Of a stretch of DNA of 61,664 bases, positions 9,758-17,836 are shown piece after piece. Position numbers and translations under genes: made by a program. Origin of the DNA: Paracoccaceae bacterium (lineage in GTDB: Bacteria; Pseudomonadota; Alphaproteobacteria; Rhodobacterales; Rhodobacteraceae); the NCBI GenBank assembly GCA_021741245.1, contig JAIOYF010000018.1:1-61664 (forward strand). Reading direction: 5' to 3'. The notes under the pieces are model-generated. The model had not been told where the DNA came from, did not search any database, and saw only the letters and a list, made by a program, of their open reading frames with translations. How positions within the stretch are numbered: position 1 is the stretch's first letter; each line of letters starts with the position of its first letter.

Positions 9758-11147
9758 GGGCGCGCGCAATGCTGTTCATGGCAACCTGTGCCTCTGCTGC
9801 CAATCGGGTTTCCGCAGGCTTTGACAGGCTTGCGCGTCCTTTCATTCCCCAAACGGGAAGCCCGGCCCCTTGTTGATCCGCCGGAAATCCAAGGTCCATG
9901 CACGCACTGCGCAGGTTTGCAAGCAGCTCCAAAAGGCGCACACCTGATCTTGGCGACCGCCGCAATCCATCTTGTGAGTGGAGCAGACACAGGGCGAATG
10001 CGGCCACATGAACGGCCGCCAAAGCACTTCCCGACAAGATGCGGTCATCGGCAACGACCGCAATTCCCGGAGCAACCATATCGATCCCGATGCCCCGCGT
10101 GCCAAGGTGTGGCTGACAAAAGCCATCGCGTCCCTCTGATCCGGTCATGGCAAAATGCGCTGATCCTTTCGGACTGGCTGTGCGGTGGCCAATGGCAGCG
10201 ACCCCGATCGCCTCGTCGCAGGTTGAGGGAAAGGATGGCCTTCCCTGCGCCTCACCCACCGGGCAAATCAGAACGACGCCCGCACGTCTTGCCCTCTTAA
10301 CGGCGGCCAAAAGGGCGTGATCGCAACTGTCATCGGCAAAGCAAAAACAGGCAACATCGATCCCCGACGCAATACACCAGTCAATCGCGGCAATGGCATC
10401 CGATATCGTTGGGCAAAGCGGCATGGGCAGGACTGTGACCTCTGCCTCCGGGGCCGCCAGCTGCAACAGGTTTGCCATCGCCGATACCCCATCCGCAATT
10501 TTGGACGGTTTGGGCACACCCTCTTGAATGCAATGGTCAGAGCTTGCGGCGGCAATGACCTTGGGCTGACCCACTCCATATTGCCCGACCTGCCCAACGA
10601 TCAACGCAGATTTTGCGCGCCCCCCGCCAAGATGCGAGATGCACGGAACCGAATCAAGCCTCATGGCTTCCAGACCCCATGAAACGGAATCGACCGCCGG
10701 CCCTTCGATCGGTTCCAAGAGAACGGCATTGGTTTGCGCTGACGGACCTGTGTTTGCATGCAAGATCGGTCGTTCGATTCTGCGCCCCCAATAGCCCTTT
10801 GCCTCGACCAAAAGTTGCGTGTGATTTTGACCGGGTCCTGCCGATACCTCTAACACCGCCCGGCCATGGCGATCTGAAACGGCGACATCGGTGCCGATCG
10901 CGTGCCCATTTGAAAATGTAACCTCGGCACCTTGAAGGCGTTGCCCACAGGAACCGAAGACAACAACCTCCACCGTTTTCATTTCCGGATCGGTCTTGCC
11001 TGACATGCCATGATGGCTTTTTTGCGAGCCTGTCACAAAGAGCGCAGTCAGCGGCAGGATGGGCCGAAGAACGCCTCCGGCTTCACCAGCCAGAACCTTT
11101 CGGCCTGTAGCATGACCAAGCCTGTTGGCACGACCTGCATGTGGCAT
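9750..11147 (-). CDS. Catalytically dead subtilase-fold protein with N-terminal Ig-like domain
   Basis: Residues about 57-130 look like a beta-sandwich (carboxypeptidase-regulatory/Ig-like: VEVVVFGSCGQRLQGAEV, then GTDVAVSDRHGRAVLEV). Residues about 178-390 follow the S8 subtilase fold: a hydrophobic strand ALIVGQVG, APEAEVTVLPM, AIAAIDWCIASGIDVAC, AVKRARRAGVVLICPVGE, IDMVAPGIAVV and LSGSALAAVHVAA. No catalytic residue survives: there is no Asp after the first strand, Asp219 replaces His of HGT, Glu299 replaces Asn of AAGN, and Ala375 replaces Ser of GTSMA. No signal peptide is seen. I chose the ATG at 11147 because AGGGAGG lies seven bases upstream; an ATG at 11006 is possible. Divergent from the SARP-like gene, with an intact subtilase nearby. 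Confidence 0.7.
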   Translation of the reverse strand: MPHAGRANRLGHATGRKVLAGEAGGVLRPILPLTALFVTGSQKSHHGMSGKTDPEMKTVEVVVFGSCGQRLQGAEVTFSNGHAIGTDVAVSDRHGRAVLEVSAGPGQNHTQLLVEAKGYWGRRIERPILHANTGPSAQTNAVLLEPIEGPAVDSVSWGLEAMRLDSVPCISHLGGGRAKSALIVGQVGQYGVGQPKVIAAASSDHCIQEGVPKPSKIADGVSAMANLLQLAAPEAEVTVLPMPLCPTISDAIAAIDWCIASGIDVACFCFADDSCDHALLAAVKRARRAGVVLICPVGEAQGRPSFPSTCDEAIGVAAIGHRTASPKGSAHFAMTGSEGRDGFCQPHLGTRGIGIDMVAPGIAVVADDRILSGSALAAVHVAAFALCLLHSQDGLRRSPRSGVRLLELLANLRSACMDLGFPADQQGAGLPVWGMKGRASLSKPAETRLAAEAQVAMNSIARALK

Positions 11148-11264
11148 TTCGATGCCTCCCTGTCTCTTCTTCAATGGCCGCACCCCGTGAATAGTCGAAG
11201 TCTAAAGCGAAACTATGACGCCAACCGCAAAATGTGGCGATGACGGCAAGGTGGCGTGGCCGGT

Positions 11265-11282
11265 GTTATCTGCACGTTAGAC
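11265..11282 (+). promoter_or_regulatory. Direct repeat GTTA-N7-GTTA, candidate SARP operator
   Basis: GTTATCT (11265) and GTTAGAC (11276) start exactly 11 bases apart. SARP regulators bind direct heptamer repeats spaced by one helical turn. It is one of two such pairs in the region between the pseudo-subtilase and the SARP gene. Assignment is inference. Confidence 0.35.
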
Positions 11283-11405
11283 GGTTCTCGTGCTTTCCCT
11301 AGCGTAAAGTTTTAAATGGCCTTTCCAGATATCGGCAGCGATGTCCTGCTTTCTTCCGGGTGGGTGCCCTCGCGAATCATGGCGGATTTACGGACCAGAT
11401 AACGA

Positions 11406-11422
11406 CTAACGTTTGTCTAACG
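11406..11422 (-). promoter_or_regulatory. Direct repeat CTAACG-N5-CTAACG, candidate SARP operator
   Basis: CTAACG at 11406 and again at 11417 are 11 bases apart. Read on the minus strand, the second unit contains CGTTAGAC, identical to the octamer at 11275-11282, so the two pairs face each other across about 125 bases. A further TAACG begins at 11400. The rest of the 434-base divergent spacer (11148-11581) shows no other structure; a strong GAGGGAGGTG at 11422-11431 has no ATG at good spacing, only a TTG at 11444. Confidence 0.35.
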
Positions 11423-11581
11423 AGGGAGGTGCCAAAACCATTTTTGTGTTACGATCATGACAGGGGCGCGTTGCACAGAATGGGCTTTTTATTCTCTGAA
11501 CCCAATCCCCACGGGTCGCCGGCTTTGGCGAACCGCAAGAATGGTGAGAAGACGATTGTTAAGAATTTTGGGGCGCTGCGG

Positions 11582-13303
11582 ATGACGGTAGGCCGGCATC
11601 AGGTAACAACAGCCGTATTGCGGCTTTATGTTCTTGGGCCTTTTCAACTTTGCGATGGGTCCAACCATCCGGTGGTTCTGCGCAACCGAAAAGCGCAGGC
11701 CCTTATGGCGTTGCTGGCGATGGCCCCACGTGGAGAGCGGACGCGAGTCTGGCTGCGGGACAAATTGTGGAGCAGTTCGGACGAGCATCGATCCTCGAAC
11801 AATCTGCGTCAAACCTTGTTCGAAATCCGCCGCGATCTTGGTCCGCTTGCGGACAGGGCAATGGAGTTCGGGGTTCAGTCCATATCGCTTAAACCCGGTC
11901 GTGTGTGGATTGATCACGACGCTATACTGTCCGATCCCACACAATTCATCAGACTTGGCCTTTCACCCGGCACAGACCTGTTGGAAGGGTTTGATATTGG
12001 CGATCCGGAATTTGAAGATTGGTTGTCGATGGAGCGGAGCAACTGGGTCGACCGGGCCGAGGGGCTGAGCACGCAACCTGCTCTTGCAGCCTTTGCCGCA
12101 CCCGTTGATGAGCGGACCACAAACCGCCCCGTTCGCAGCCAGACATCTTTGGCCCTGATGCGTTCGGTCTTGCATGGCAGTGACCAATTGGGGGTGCATC
12201 TTGCGGACCGCGTGATGGAAGGCATCGCAAGCTCGCTCAAGGAACTGCAACCTGTCAGCATCCTTGATCTGCGCGAACAAAATGGACCTGTTGAAGACCT
12301 TGCAGCCACGGCGACGACCGAGTTTTACTGTCGGCTGCGATTGCTGCGCATCGGCGACAGTGTCACGCTGACCCTGTTTTTGCACCGCGTGTCGCAAATG
12401 GCGATGGAGTGGAGCCAGTCAATCCAATGCCGCATTGATGAGCTGATCGCCTTTGACGGACAGGTTTTGCAGGGCTTCATCTCGCAAAGCGTGGACCGCC
12501 TTGCGCGTACTTTGCTAGAGGCCCTGCCTGCCGAGGATTCTCAGGCAGAGATGCGGCGCAGCGGATACACGGCACTGAACCTGATCTTCCGATTGGATGA
12601 GACCGCCCTTGATCACGCCCTTGACCTGTTGCGCCCCAGCGACTCGCCTCAGTCAGGCTTGCACACGGCTTTGCGGGCCTATGTCGCATCGGTGCGCGTC
12701 GGCGATAATATCGGTCATCTGACGGATGCCGCGCGAAGGGCGCTTCGGCAGGACTCGGTTGATCAAATGGCCAACAACCCGTTCAACAGCGTGGCGCTCG
12801 CCTGTTTTGGCCATGTTCTTGGCTATGTCTTGCAAGAACATGAGGCCGCAGGCCATCTGCTGGAGCGTGCCGTGCGCCTGAACCCGGCGCAGGCCTTCGC
12901 TTGGGATCATTATGCCCTTCATAAAATGTATATGGGGGACTATGCGGCGGCCCGGATTGCGGCCGAACGCGCCGTCAGCCTTGGGGCCTATAGCCCGTTC
13001 AGCTATAGTTACGAGACAACATTGGCGATGACCGCAACTTTGTCGGGCGACTATGATCGTGCGATCATGGCGGGCCGCAGCGCCTTGCAAAAGCAGCCAA
13101 GATATAACCCGGCCCTTCGCTATCTGATGGTCGCGCATTCTGCGCGGGGGGAACGAGACAAGGCCGAAGAGTTTCGCAACCGTCTTTTGCTTGTCGATCC
13201 CGATTTCCGGGACCCTGAGGTTCAGAAACTGCGATTTGGAAGCCGCGTGATCGAAACGGCATCGCCCGTTTTGCTTCACGTCCGAAAACTGCTCAACGAA
13301 TAG
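11582..13303 (+). CDS. SARP-like (BTAD/AfsR-type) transcriptional regulator with TPR domain
   Basis: The N-terminal part (LRLYVLGPFQL, then NRKAQALMALLAMAPRGERTR, and SSNNLRQTLFEIRRDLG) matches the winged-helix domain of SARP/AfsR regulators. The middle and C-terminus are helical, with TPR-like units from about residue 330 (for example AFAWDHYALHKMYMGDYAAARIAAERAV). Such proteins bind DNA and switch on neighbouring genes, in streptomycetes often antibiotic clusters; proteobacterial members are less studied. I choose the ATG at 11582, a few residues before the domain; 11480 (ATG) and a TTG at 11444 are alternatives. The next gene starts nine bases after its stop. Confidence 0.75.
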   Translation: MTVGRHQVTTAVLRLYVLGPFQLCDGSNHPVVLRNRKAQALMALLAMAPRGERTRVWLRDKLWSSSDEHRSSNNLRQTLFEIRRDLGPLADRAMEFGVQSISLKPGRVWIDHDAILSDPTQFIRLGLSPGTDLLEGFDIGDPEFEDWLSMERSNWVDRAEGLSTQPALAAFAAPVDERTTNRPVRSQTSLALMRSVLHGSDQLGVHLADRVMEGIASSLKELQPVSILDLREQNGPVEDLAATATTEFYCRLRLLRIGDSVTLTLFLHRVSQMAMEWSQSIQCRIDELIAFDGQVLQGFISQSVDRLARTLLEALPAEDSQAEMRRSGYTALNLIFRLDETALDHALDLLRPSDSPQSGLHTALRAYVASVRVGDNIGHLTDAARRALRQDSVDQMANNPFNSVALACFGHVLGYVLQEHEAAGHLLERAVRLNPAQAFAWDHYALHKMYMGDYAAARIAAERAVSLGAYSPFSYSYETTLAMTATLSGDYDRAIMAGRSALQKQPRYNPALRYLMVAHSARGERDKAEEFRNRLLLVDPDFRDPEVQKLRFGSRVIETASPVLLHVRKLLNE

Positions 13304-13311
13304 GTGTTGCT

Positions 13312-14187
13312 ATGGTCGATTTTTCAGTGTTGCAAAGCCACCGCTTTGTGGTGACGGAAACGGCGCTTGTGCTGGAGGGCCCTTTGGACGCAACCACTGG
13401 CGCCCTTGCAGACCCGGCGGGGGCAGCGGCCGGGGGGGCGTCACTTTTTGCGCTGAACCGGAACAGAAATCGTAATCGTAATCGCAACAGGAACCGCAAC
13501 CGTAACAGGAACCGAAACCGGGCCATTGCAGGGGACGGCGGCCCCGATTTGTCGATCCTTGATCCGTGGGAAGAGCGGGATGCCCTGCACAAGTTGCGGG
13601 CCGAGTGGATCAATCTGCCCGTGCCACTTCCCCCCACGATGGAGCAATTGCGCCTTGAAGCCATCGACCTGTTGGAAAAGCAGGTCCGCCGTGGCCTGCC
13701 CGAAGGGGTGATGCGGCGCGACGAGATCCTGATCGAAGCAAATCTGGAACTGTCTGGCTATCTGCGCCCCTTTGGCATCGAAACCCATGGTGGCTATGAC
13801 GCCACCATTTCCCTGATGCTGACAATCCTCGCCCTGACCGAGGAAATAGGCATGCGCTACAAATCACGTTGGCAGGTGCTGCGGCCAAATCAGGTCGAGC
13901 CAAGGCTGCGTCCGTTTATCCCCAACCCCGCGCATGCAAGCTATCCCAGCAACCACTCGTTCCAGTCTTTCACCGTGGCCTTCTTGTTCAGCCGGCTTTT
14001 GCCCGAACACCCGGCAAGTATGATGCTGTTCCGGTCTGCACGTCGCATTGCGCAGAATCGCGAATGGGCAGGGGTTCATTATGCAAGCGACACGCTGTGC
14101 GGTTACGACCTCGCCCGCATGGTGACGCCTGTCCTGGAGAAAGTTTTGCAAAAGAACATGATAGCCGCACAAGCGGAATGGTTTTGA
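13312..14187 (+). CDS. PAP2 / vanadium-haloperoxidase-like protein with Asn-Arg repeat
   Basis: The C-terminal two thirds carry the three vanadate/phosphate motifs of the PAP2 superfamily: KxxxxxxRP (Lys184, Arg191, Pro192), PSNH (212-215, where PSGH is usual) and RxxxxxHxxxD (Arg250, His256, Asp260). These fit vanadium-dependent haloperoxidase relatives or soluble acid phosphatases; sequence does not separate the two. There are no membrane helices and no signal peptide. Residues 49-70 are eleven Asn-Arg dipeptides, joined by a Gly/Ala-rich stretch to an N-terminal piece of about 30 residues that I do not recognise. It lies between the SARP-like gene and the intact subtilase, with gaps of 8 and 10 bases. 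Confidence 0.75.
   Translation: MVDFSVLQSHRFVVTETALVLEGPLDATTGALADPAGAAAGGASLFALNRNRNRNRNRNRNRNRNRNRNRAIAGDGGPDLSILDPWEERDALHKLRAEWINLPVPLPPTMEQLRLEAIDLLEKQVRRGLPEGVMRRDEILIEANLELSGYLRPFGIETHGGYDATISLMLTILALTEEIGMRYKSRWQVLRPNQVEPRLRPFIPNPAHASYPSNHSFQSFTVAFLFSRLLPEHPASMMLFRSARRIAQNREWAGVHYASDTLCGYDLARMVTPVLEKVLQKNMIAAQAEWF
13456..13521 (+). repeat. Eleven tandem hexanucleotide units encoding (Asn-Arg)11
   Basis: The 66 bases are eleven AAY-CGN or AAY-AGR units. Codons vary between units (AACCGG, AACAGA, AATCGT, AATCGC, AACAGG, AACCGC, AACCGT, AACCGA), so the peptide repeat is kept while the DNA repeat has drifted. Any copy-number change stays in frame. Confidence 0.97.
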
Positions 14188-14197
14188 AGGGGGGCGC

Positions 14198-15607
14198 ATG
14201 ATGATTTCAGCAACGCAAACAGGCCACAGCCCCACCTACCCGGCCTATGATTCCCTCTGGCACTTGGTGACGATGGGGGTTCTGAACCCCGAACACCTCC
14301 CCAATGAATGGGAACCTACGCCGCCCAGTCCGCGGGCAACCCGCGTGGCGATGATTGATACATCGGTTGCCTACGATCACCCGAACCTCAAGGATGCCGT
14401 CAACCTGAACTTGGCGCTGGACCTGTTTTCGGCAAGGTTGGGGTCTTTTCCGGGATATCCAGCCGACGCTGCTCTGGGCGATTTGCACCTTGGCGACTCG
14501 ACCATGGTCGCCCAAGGATTACCCCATTGTGCCAGCCTGTTGGCAGACCTTACCGCGCGGTTGTTCGCAGGTCAGCCTGTCAGCTACAAAGGAATCGCCC
14601 CGGCAACATCGCAAGTCTTTTCCGCGCATGGAACGGCCATGGCGGGATTGATCGGCGCGCGCCCCGTTGCCCCTGCGGGCGAAGTCACGACCCCACCGGA
14701 TGCGGCGCAGCTTGTGTTGCCTTATTGTGGCGTTGACCCATTGTGCGACGTGGTGCCGATTTCGACCAATTTCGATACTGATCCCGAGGCATTGATCCTT
14801 GCCTTTCTTTATGCGGACCTGATCGAAGCGGATGTCATTGTTTTGCCACGCGTGATTCCCGATCCAAGTCGCACTGTGCCGGAACTGTCGTCATATTTGG
14901 CGGACGACAGCACAGGCACATCCCTGACGGATGCGGTCGCGCATTGTCCGATTTCGACGGCAGAGCGCGAACAATGGGAAGAGCTTTTGGAACTGATCGT
15001 TCGCATTTCCTTGCGCAGGCCCGTTGTCTGCGCCGCCGGGAATGCAAATGAAGAATATGGGGTCTATCCGGCCAATTTTGCTTCGGATGAGAATGGGATC
15101 ATCTCGGTGGGGGCGATCAACGCCAAGGGCTGGAACTGCAGCTATTCCCCCACACGTAACCTGACCGTCTGGGCACCTTCGACGGATGCTGAACGAGTCG
15201 ACCGCGCCGAGGTTCGAAAAGATGAGCGACGCTATGACTATGATGCCGAAACCGCGCCGGTTCCGAACGTCAATGATCGTTATTCATACTATGACCTGAT
15301 CGCGACGGATGTTCCGGGGATGGGCGGATATGCCACCAGCCCGTTTCCGGGAACGGATTTGCCAGCCGACGGCAGGCTGCGAGAGTTTGGATCATACTAT
15401 TGCCGCTTTGGAGGAACCTCGGGGGCTAGTGCGCTTGTGGCTGGTTTTGTCTCATTGGCCTTCAGCACGGGGCGGCTTTCGCGGGGCTGTGGCGGGGTAG
15501 AGGCGAAGGCATGGCTGCTGTCATCGTCAGTTGCCTTGGGGCCAGACCACGGAACGATGGTTATGCCAGTCTTTAGCGGCAGCCCGGTTTTCCCGGACCA
15601 AGACTGA
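14198..15607 (+). CDS. Subtilase (S8) serine peptidase, no signal peptide
   Basis: The full S8 catalytic set is visible: Asp54 in RVAMIDTSVAYDHPNL, His144 in SAHGTAMAG, the oxyanion Asn282 in CAAGN and Ser408 in GGTSGASALVAG. The 469-residue protein starts about 50 residues before Asp54, too short for a usual prodomain plus signal, and no secretion signal is seen, so it is probably cytoplasmic. An insertion rich in charged and aromatic residues (about 331-400) precedes the Ser motif. Two adjacent ATGs (14198, 14201) are possible starts. It ends the plus-strand run that begins with the SARP-like gene; a dead relative is encoded divergently from that run. Confidence 0.88.
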   Translation: MMISATQTGHSPTYPAYDSLWHLVTMGVLNPEHLPNEWEPTPPSPRATRVAMIDTSVAYDHPNLKDAVNLNLALDLFSARLGSFPGYPADAALGDLHLGDSTMVAQGLPHCASLLADLTARLFAGQPVSYKGIAPATSQVFSAHGTAMAGLIGARPVAPAGEVTTPPDAAQLVLPYCGVDPLCDVVPISTNFDTDPEALILAFLYADLIEADVIVLPRVIPDPSRTVPELSSYLADDSTGTSLTDAVAHCPISTAEREQWEELLELIVRISLRRPVVCAAGNANEEYGVYPANFASDENGIISVGAINAKGWNCSYSPTRNLTVWAPSTDAERVDRAEVRKDERRYDYDAETAPVPNVNDRYSYYDLIATDVPGMGGYATSPFPGTDLPADGRLREFGSYYCRFGGTSGASALVAGFVSLAFSTGRLSRGCGGVEAKAWLLSSSVALGPDHGTMVMPVFSGSPVFPDQD

Positions 15608-15620
15608 CTGCGAATATGAA

Positions 15621-15653
15621 ATGGAGGGCCCAAACCCCAAAAGGACCCTCCAT
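15621..15653 (+). terminator. Hairpin after the subtilase gene
   Basis: An 8-bp stem ATGGAGGG / CCCTCCAT encloses a 17-base loop 13 bases after the stop. There is no T-run, so it may act as a 3' stabiliser or a factor-dependent end rather than an intrinsic terminator. Confidence 0.4.
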
Positions 15654-15796
15654 CCACCCCACGTGCTCCCCTGGCACCACACGTGTTCATGAAAAGGGTC
15701 CCGGGCATACTGCCCTGATATCTAACGCTAGCAAAACCTGAGCCGCCGTTCAATCGCGGCACGTCTAAAACTGGATGCGCTTTGTTTGCCAAATAG

Positions 15797-15824
15797 AAAG
15801 CCCCGCCGGAAACAGCGGGGCTTT
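15797..15824 (-). terminator. Terminator, probably bidirectional, after the DUF2853 gene
   Basis: A perfect 10-bp stem AAAGCCCCGC / GCGGGGCTTT with an 8-base loop lies 20 bases past the minus-strand DUF2853 stop. Weak T-rich stretches flank both sides. Confidence 0.7.
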
Positions 15825-15844
15825 GGGTTCTTGATTGGTGGCAT

Positions 15845-16186
15845 TCAGCCGTAGACGGATTCTTTGCCGAAATGCTTGACCAGCATGTAATAGACAACTG
15901 CGCGATACTTGCTGCGCTCTGACCGGCCATAGGTGTCGATCACGGCATTGATGGCTTCGATCAGCTTTGGGCTGTCTTCAAGCCCAAGTTTCTTCATCAA
16001 GAAATTCTTGCGCACCGTTTCAAGCTCCGCTGGATCGCTGCCCGCCACGGTTGAGCTGTCTGCATTGTAGATCGAGGGACCGCAGCCAATCGTCACCTTG
16101 GTTAGCAGCGCCATATCGGGCTGCATTTTGCATTTCTCGGTCAGATCACTGGCATATTTTGCGATCAACTCGTCACGTTTGCTCAT
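15845..16186 (-). CDS. DUF2853 family protein
   Basis: The 113-residue cytoplasmic protein begins MSKRDELIAKYASDL and carries the family's central VTIGCGPSIYNADSSTVAG and C-terminal KYRAVVYYMLVKHFGKESVY. DUF2853 has a known helical fold but no assigned role. The ATG at 16186 is supported by AAGGAG eight bases upstream; a GTG three codons earlier is unlikely. It is a single-gene unit with its own terminator. Confidence 0.9.
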   Translation of the reverse strand: MSKRDELIAKYASDLTEKCKMQPDMALLTKVTIGCGPSIYNADSSTVAGSDPAELETVRKNFLMKKLGLEDSPKLIEAINAVIDTYGRSERSKYRAVVYYMLVKHFGKESVYG

Positions 16187-16306
16187 AATGAACACTCCTT
16201 ACTGTGGACCCGGCCAATTACATGACCTTGCCCACGACGCTATTCTTTTGGAATGCCATAATCAAAGAAAAATCTTTGCTACACCCAAAGGTCTGGGATC
16301 AAACAC

Positions 16307-17836
16307 CTAAATCAAAGTCCCAAGCCAGACCCCGAGTGTAAGCAGAGCAAGGCCAATCAAAACTGCGACCACTGCCCGCAAGGCCCAGGGTTTGGGCTTT
16401 GCCGGGGGGGGAGAAGATTGCGCAATAAGGGCGGCCTCGACCATCCGGGGCAGTTTTGGGCCAAAGCGCGCCAGCACCAAAGCGGTCTTGCCCAAATCGC
16501 GCAGCAACGCGCGTGGACCAACATTTTTGGTGATATATCCCTCAACAACCGGCTTTGCGACTTCCCAGATGTTGATATGCGGGTCCAGACCGCGTGCCAC
16601 ACCCTCGACCACCACCATCGTGCGTTGCAACAAGATCAGTTCGGTCCGTGTTTCCATCCCGAAGCGTTCTGTCACTTCGAAAAGATAGGCCAAAAGGCGC
16701 GCCATGCTGATCCGGCTGGCATCCATACCGAAAATCGGCTCACCCACGGCACGCAAGGCCCGGGCAAATTCGTCGATATCACGGTCGGCAGGAACATAGC
16801 CTGCCTCAAAATGCACCTCGGCCACACGGCGGTAATCTTTGCGGATAAACCCGAACAGAATCTCGGCATAGACGCGGCGCGTATATTCATCGATCCGGCC
16901 CATGATCCCGAAATCATATGCGATGATATCGCCATTGGCCGCGACCTTCAGGTTGCCTTGGTGCATGTCAGCGTGGAAATACCCATCCCGCAATGCATGG
17001 TTCAAAAACAACTGCAAAACGCGCGCGCCCAAGACTTGCCGATCATGGCCGGCCGCATCAATCAGATCGTTATCGTTCAGACTGATCCCTTCGGCCCAGC
17101 CAAGCGTCATCACCTGTCTGCCCGACAAGAACCAGACGGGACGCGGCACCTGAAAGCCCTTGTCCTTTTCGGTATTGGCCGCAAATTCGGCGGCCGCACT
17201 TGCCTCAAGCCGGAAATCCAACTCGCCGACCACGACGCTTTCAAAGTGCTTGATCACATCCATCGGGCGCAACCGGCGGGCAAAGGGTGCCAGCAGTTCG
17301 ATCACCTGCGCCGTCAGGTAAAAGGCATCTATATCCTTGCGAAACGCCTTTTCGATGCCCGGACGCAGGACCTTGACCGCCACCTCACGCCCATCTTCTG
17401 CCAGCCGCGCCTTGTGCACCTGCGCGATCGAGGCTGCGGCAACGGGTTCGGAAAACTCGGTAAAGATTTGATCGACCGGAACCTGAAGCTCTTCTTCGAT
17501 CATCCGCTTGGCAATTGCGGTTGGAAACGGCGGCAGCTTGTCTTGCAGATATTTCATCTGCAAGGCCAACTCATCCCCCACCATATCCGGACGCGTCGAA
17601 AGGATCTGGCCGAATTTGATATAGGCCGGGCCAAGTGCAGTCAGCGCCCGAGTGACTGGCGGCAACGCCGGATCACCCTTTAGCCCTAAGGGCTTGAAAG
17701 GCCAACCCAACACACGGGCGACAAATCGCAGGCGCGCTGGCGTCTGAAACGCTTCCAGCACAACGCCAATCGCGCCCGTGCGTTCCAGCGTGGCAAGCGT
17801 CCGGATCAACCGCCAGATATTATGGGGACCGCGCAC
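16307..17836 (-). CDS. ubiB: UbiB, atypical kinase/ATPase required for ubiquinone biosynthesis
   Basis: UbiB supports the ubiquinone hydroxylation complex at the inner membrane. The N-terminal MRGPHNIWRLIRTLATLERTGA, the KxGQ motif (AYIKFGQILSTRPDM), the AQVHKARL segment and AYDFGIMG (the kinase DFG equivalent) are clear; two C-terminal membrane helices follow (ALRAVVAVLIGLALLTLGVW). Length of 509 residues is normal. The start is GTG at 17836, immediately after the ubiE TAG, and no ATG nearby keeps the conserved N-terminus. Confidence 0.95.
   Translation of the reverse strand: MRGPHNIWRLIRTLATLERTGAIGVVLEAFQTPARLRFVARVLGWPFKPLGLKGDPALPPVTRALTALGPAYIKFGQILSTRPDMVGDELALQMKYLQDKLPPFPTAIAKRMIEEELQVPVDQIFTEFSEPVAAASIAQVHKARLAEDGREVAVKVLRPGIEKAFRKDIDAFYLTAQVIELLAPFARRLRPMDVIKHFESVVVGELDFRLEASAAAEFAANTEKDKGFQVPRPVWFLSGRQVMTLGWAEGISLNDNDLIDAAGHDRQVLGARVLQLFLNHALRDGYFHADMHQGNLKVAANGDIIAYDFGIMGRIDEYTRRVYAEILFGFIRKDYRRVAEVHFEAGYVPADRDIDEFARALRAVGEPIFGMDASRISMARLLAYLFEVTERFGMETRTELILLQRTMVVVEGVARGLDPHINIWEVAKPVVEGYITKNVGPRALLRDLGKTALVLARFGPKLPRMVEAALIAQSSPPPAKPKPWALRAVVAVLIGLALLTLGVWLGTLI

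Noticed and set aside
16418-17683. Plus-strand open frame of 421 codons
   Set aside because: It is a shadow of ubiB, a result of GC-rich codon use.
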